Below, one piece after another: positions 62,601-64,000 of a stretch of DNA of 64,000 bases. The translations under genes and the position numbers were made by a program. The DNA lies in contig NZ_RHHV01000021.1 in the NCBI RefSeq assembly GCF_003710905.1, forward strand, positions 62,001 to 126,000, in the 5' to 3' direction. Position 1 is the first letter of the stretch. Every line of letters begins with the position of its first letter. The stretch is from Brevibacillus parabrevis. Its GTDB lineage: Bacteria > Bacillota > Bacilli > Brevibacillales > Brevibacillaceae. The notes beneath the pieces are model-generated. The model was not told the DNA's origin. It searched no databases and worked only from the letters and a program-made list of their open reading frames with translations.

Positions 62601-64000
62601 TACTCTGCTAGGCCCGGTTCGCGTCATTCCCAAAGAGTACGAAAACATCAGTTGCAGGCTGATCGATGCCGACCGCCGCGAAAACCAGCGCGTAGCTCGC
62701 TTGCTGCAACAGTGGATGGGGGAGAGCTTCGCTGACGTGCTGGCCATTCGCCATGCGTACATTTGGGAGCCTGCCTTCAAGCAAATTCAGCTGCCCGCTT
62801 CTGCCGCTCCGGCTTCCCAGCGTCTCAAGCACGGGGGAGTGTACGTCATTACCGGAGGTCTGGGAGCCATCGGATTGCAAGTAGCGAAATTTTTGGCGGA
62901 AAAGTACCACGCGACGCTCGTCCTCATCAATCGCTCGCACTTTTTGCCGGAAGCGGAATGGGACAGGTGGCGTGCGCTCCACGGAGAGGACGATCCGGTC
63001 AGCCAAAAAATCGCGTTGCTGCGGGAACTGCAGGCTTCTGCGAAGCAGCTTTTCTTGTATCAGGCGGATATTGCCGACGAGGAGCAGATATTGCGAATTT
63101 TCAGCCAGATCATGGAGGACAATCAGTCAATTGACGGGATCTTCCATATTGCTGGCGTTCCCGATGGAGCTGTCATCCAGCGCAGAACAAGCGAGCTGTG
63201 CGAAGCCGTGTTTGCGACAAAAGTTTACGGAACGGCGGTCTTGCAAAAAGCGATTGAGCAGTTGGCGCTACCCGTCGACTTCCTGTTGCTCTTTTCCTCC
63301 TTAAGCTCGGTCATCGCTCCACCCGCGCAAGTAGCGTACAGCGCTGCGAATGCCTTTTTGGATGCATTTGCCTTGACGAATACGAAAAACGGCGTTTTCA
63401 CCCAGGCGATCAACTGGGATACGTGGGAAAATACCGGAATGGCCAGCATCTCGGCGACATTCCGTCCGGACAGTTCCGCGCTTCCCGGCATTTCGTACCA
63501 CAAGTTGGCGCATCCGTTTTTCCAGTACGCCGTGAAAGAAAATACAGGACGCACGACGTTTTTGTCCCATTTTCAGACGAGCAAAGACTGGATTTTGGCT
63601 GAGCATCGGGTAGGAGACAGAGCGGTATTGCCGGGAACGAGCTATGTGGAAATGGCCTGCGCCGCCTACGCATCGCTGCATCCCGGCATGGAAGCAGCCA
63701 TGCGCCTTCAGGACGTGTTCTTTTTGACGCCGCTTCTCCTTGAGGACGGGGCTGCTGTTCATGTGCGCACCGTGCTGCTGCGGGAAAATCAGGGCTATCG
63801 TTTTTCGATCGAAAGCTGCCCGGACGTGCAAGAGGCAAGCTGGATTACCCATGCTCGCGGCTATGTCGGTGCGGGGCAGAGCCAACAACGCGATTATCAG
63901 CTCGCTGCTGTTCGCGATGTCTGCGCTCAAAGCCAGTACGGCCCAAGCGACTACAACAATCTGCGCGACAGCCAGTTTACATACGGGCCGCGCTGGAACA
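59608..64000 (+). CDS. Type I PKS, 3' truncated by window: KS-AT(vestigial)-KR-DH
   Basis: Open from ATG 59608 (AAAAGGAGGGG 7 nt upstream) to the window edge, 1,464 codons. The KS is complete (Cys180 in TACSTS, HGTGT, NIGH). The AT region (about 525-800) is shortened. The nucleophile motif reads GVGSGEY, so residue 613 is Gly where the catalytic Ser belongs. The GQGxQ entry motif and the HAFH segment are absent. A ketoreductase with TGGLGAIG and Tyr1244 (VAYSAAN) follows. A dehydratase with His1333 in HRVGDRAVLP and a YGPRW segment at the edge comes after it. The module therefore needs an acyl group from another AT, and the DH follows the KR instead of preceding it. Further domains must lie outside the window. 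Confidence 0.9.
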   Translation, partial: MNENARTGLEVAIIGMSGAFPGAKNLEQFFHNMKNGVESISFFSDEELEEAGVPAAVYKAENFVNAKGHLEESDYFDNNFFGYTPNEAQYMDPQTRLLHEHTWKALEDAGYPPGTTNDAVGVYVGGRPHFRWEALSLSVGSHNGAEEFEIAHLNDKDLMSTRVSYKLHLTGPSYTLFTACSTSLVAVHVACQGVLSGECELAVAGGVSITSPLKNGYVYQDGMILSADGHCRAFAADSSGTVVGNGIGLVILKRLEDALRDNDHIYAVIKGTAINNDGNRKVGYTAPSVDGQVEVIRAAHRVARVDPATISYIEAHGTGTALGDPIEVKALTRAFQTGRKNYCGLGSVKTNIGHLDSAAGIAGLIKTVLAIDNKCLLPTLHFSKPNQNLELENTPFFLVDQPTEWDHSAGPLRAGVSSFGVGGTNAHVVLEESPVRQAAKSKTHESKLLVFSAKTREELERATDDFVTFVKRNPSAELSDIAYTLQMGRAHFSHRRYVVCAAMSDACAALEQNEPQAFGLVAKKAVPPIAFVFSEMGAKEASLLYQAGLQSAYCRDEFEALLLQASEVQGTAGSLLLDAPTRYGQMLPFLFQLATAKWLLRMGVQPAAVTGVGSGEYVAGCLADVFSFEDALLLVGKRDELLEEWSGNEGDLFLLEALQSELFEAVHTVPLSLPSIPVVSYDAGKTISREVTLPDYWVNRFGGGSEGQGAFVAWQEAAEEVQHLLFGPEREGGGTGLTAGGAESQPAFLSLVTGPSGIEQRLLEAIGHLWSKGCPIKWAELNKHLGQLRVSLPTYPFTRKNYGMDPEQLKQLNDLLQGQAPAQTAGKAEEVKQSREDWLYIPSWTRSDYDEAAGELAPCLFVVFATKNSSVIRWIEQIETSGHTVVRIETGEGFSKQAEATYTVNPDNPADLVKLLETLALPADQPLKFVHFWCYDQQVDADDAKRAAQQWNRLGYHTLLNLAKAIGQLRLQQKIAVDIVASDVFEVIGDEAVVPAKATLLGPVRVIPKEYENISCRLIDADRRENQRVARLLQQWMGESFADVLAIRHAYIWEPAFKQIQLPASAAPASQRLKHGGVYVITGGLGAIGLQVAKFLAEKYHATLVLINRSHFLPEAEWDRWRALHGEDDPVSQKIALLRELQASAKQLFLYQADIADEEQILRIFSQIMEDNQSIDGIFHIAGVPDGAVIQRRTSELCEAVFATKVYGTAVLQKAIEQLALPVDFLLLFSSLSSVIAPPAQVAYSAANAFLDAFALTNTKNGVFTQAINWDTWENTGMASISATFRPDSSALPGISYHKLAHPFFQYAVKENTGRTTFLSHFQTSKDWILAEHRVGDRAVLPGTSYVEMACAAYASLHPGMEAAMRLQDVFFLTPLLLEDGAAVHVRTVLLRENQGYRFSIESCPDVQEASWITHARGYVGAGQSQQRDYQLAAVRDVCAQSQYGPSDYNNLRDSQFTYGPRWN

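Noticed and set aside
40306..64000. Pure trans-AT PKS
   Set aside because: Two of the three AT domains keep the catalytic Ser and His motifs. Only the last is degenerate.

Overview
The window looks like a chromosomal segment of a low-to-mid GC Gram-positive, most probably Brevibacillus or a close relative in the Paenibacillaceae. The evidence is strong AGGAGG-type ribosome binding sites, B. subtilis-like frl genes, ECF sigma/DUF4179 pairs, an SLH-domain surface protein, an Rhs/YD-repeat wall protein and a very large NRPS-PKS locus. The genus is inferred; no 16S or other marker gene is present. No tRNA, rRNA, CRISPR array or insertion sequence was recognised.

Accessory half, 1-28 kb. In order: a small membrane protein; a short FtsH-like AAA/M41 protease; an ECF sigma factor fused out of frame to the remnant of its DUF4179 partner gene by an apparent internal deletion; a secreted PPC-domain protein followed by an 1,800-residue Rhs protein with an AT-rich exchanged C-terminal tip and a probable immunity gene; a cytochrome P450; a DJ-1/PfpI protein; an intact ECF sigma/anti-sigma pair; an ArsR regulator that appears leaderless and shares a candidate operator with a downstream MFS exporter; and a signal-peptide plus three-SLH protein. 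Next comes a fructoselysine (Amadori product) utilisation locus with frlR, frlB, frlO, frlN and frlM on the minus strand and frlD inverted to the plus strand. A macrolide-type glycosyltransferase closes this half.

Biosynthetic half, 28 kb to the right edge, all on the plus strand. A promoter and a structured leader precede a C-A-T-E NRPS module whose specificity code reads Asn. It is followed by a single protein that joins a ClbP-like S12 prodrug peptidase to a cyclic-peptide-type ABC exporter. Five genes then match the FkbK-H-J-G-I set for methoxymalonyl-ACP. A 4,299-residue hybrid megasynthase follows (C-A[Gly]-T-KS-AT-ACP-C-A[Ser]-T-C-A[Ser]-T), then a KS-AT-KR-ACP protein, a BtrH-like acyltransferase candidate, and a last PKS cut by the window edge (KS, dead AT, KR, DH).

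Reading of the pathway. The first module should install an N-acyl-D-Asn cap, so that the product is inert inside the cell and is activated on export by the peptidase-exporter fusion. The assembly line would then add Gly, a C2 unit (possibly methoxylated), Ser, Ser and further polyketide units. The most unusual items are a 15-copy, 18-bp coding minisatellite inside one condensation domain of a recent 3-kb module duplication, a vestigial acyltransferase in the last PKS, a BtrH-like gene between two PKS genes, and a leader with terminator-like structure. The product cannot be named from the sequence, and the cluster continues beyond the window.
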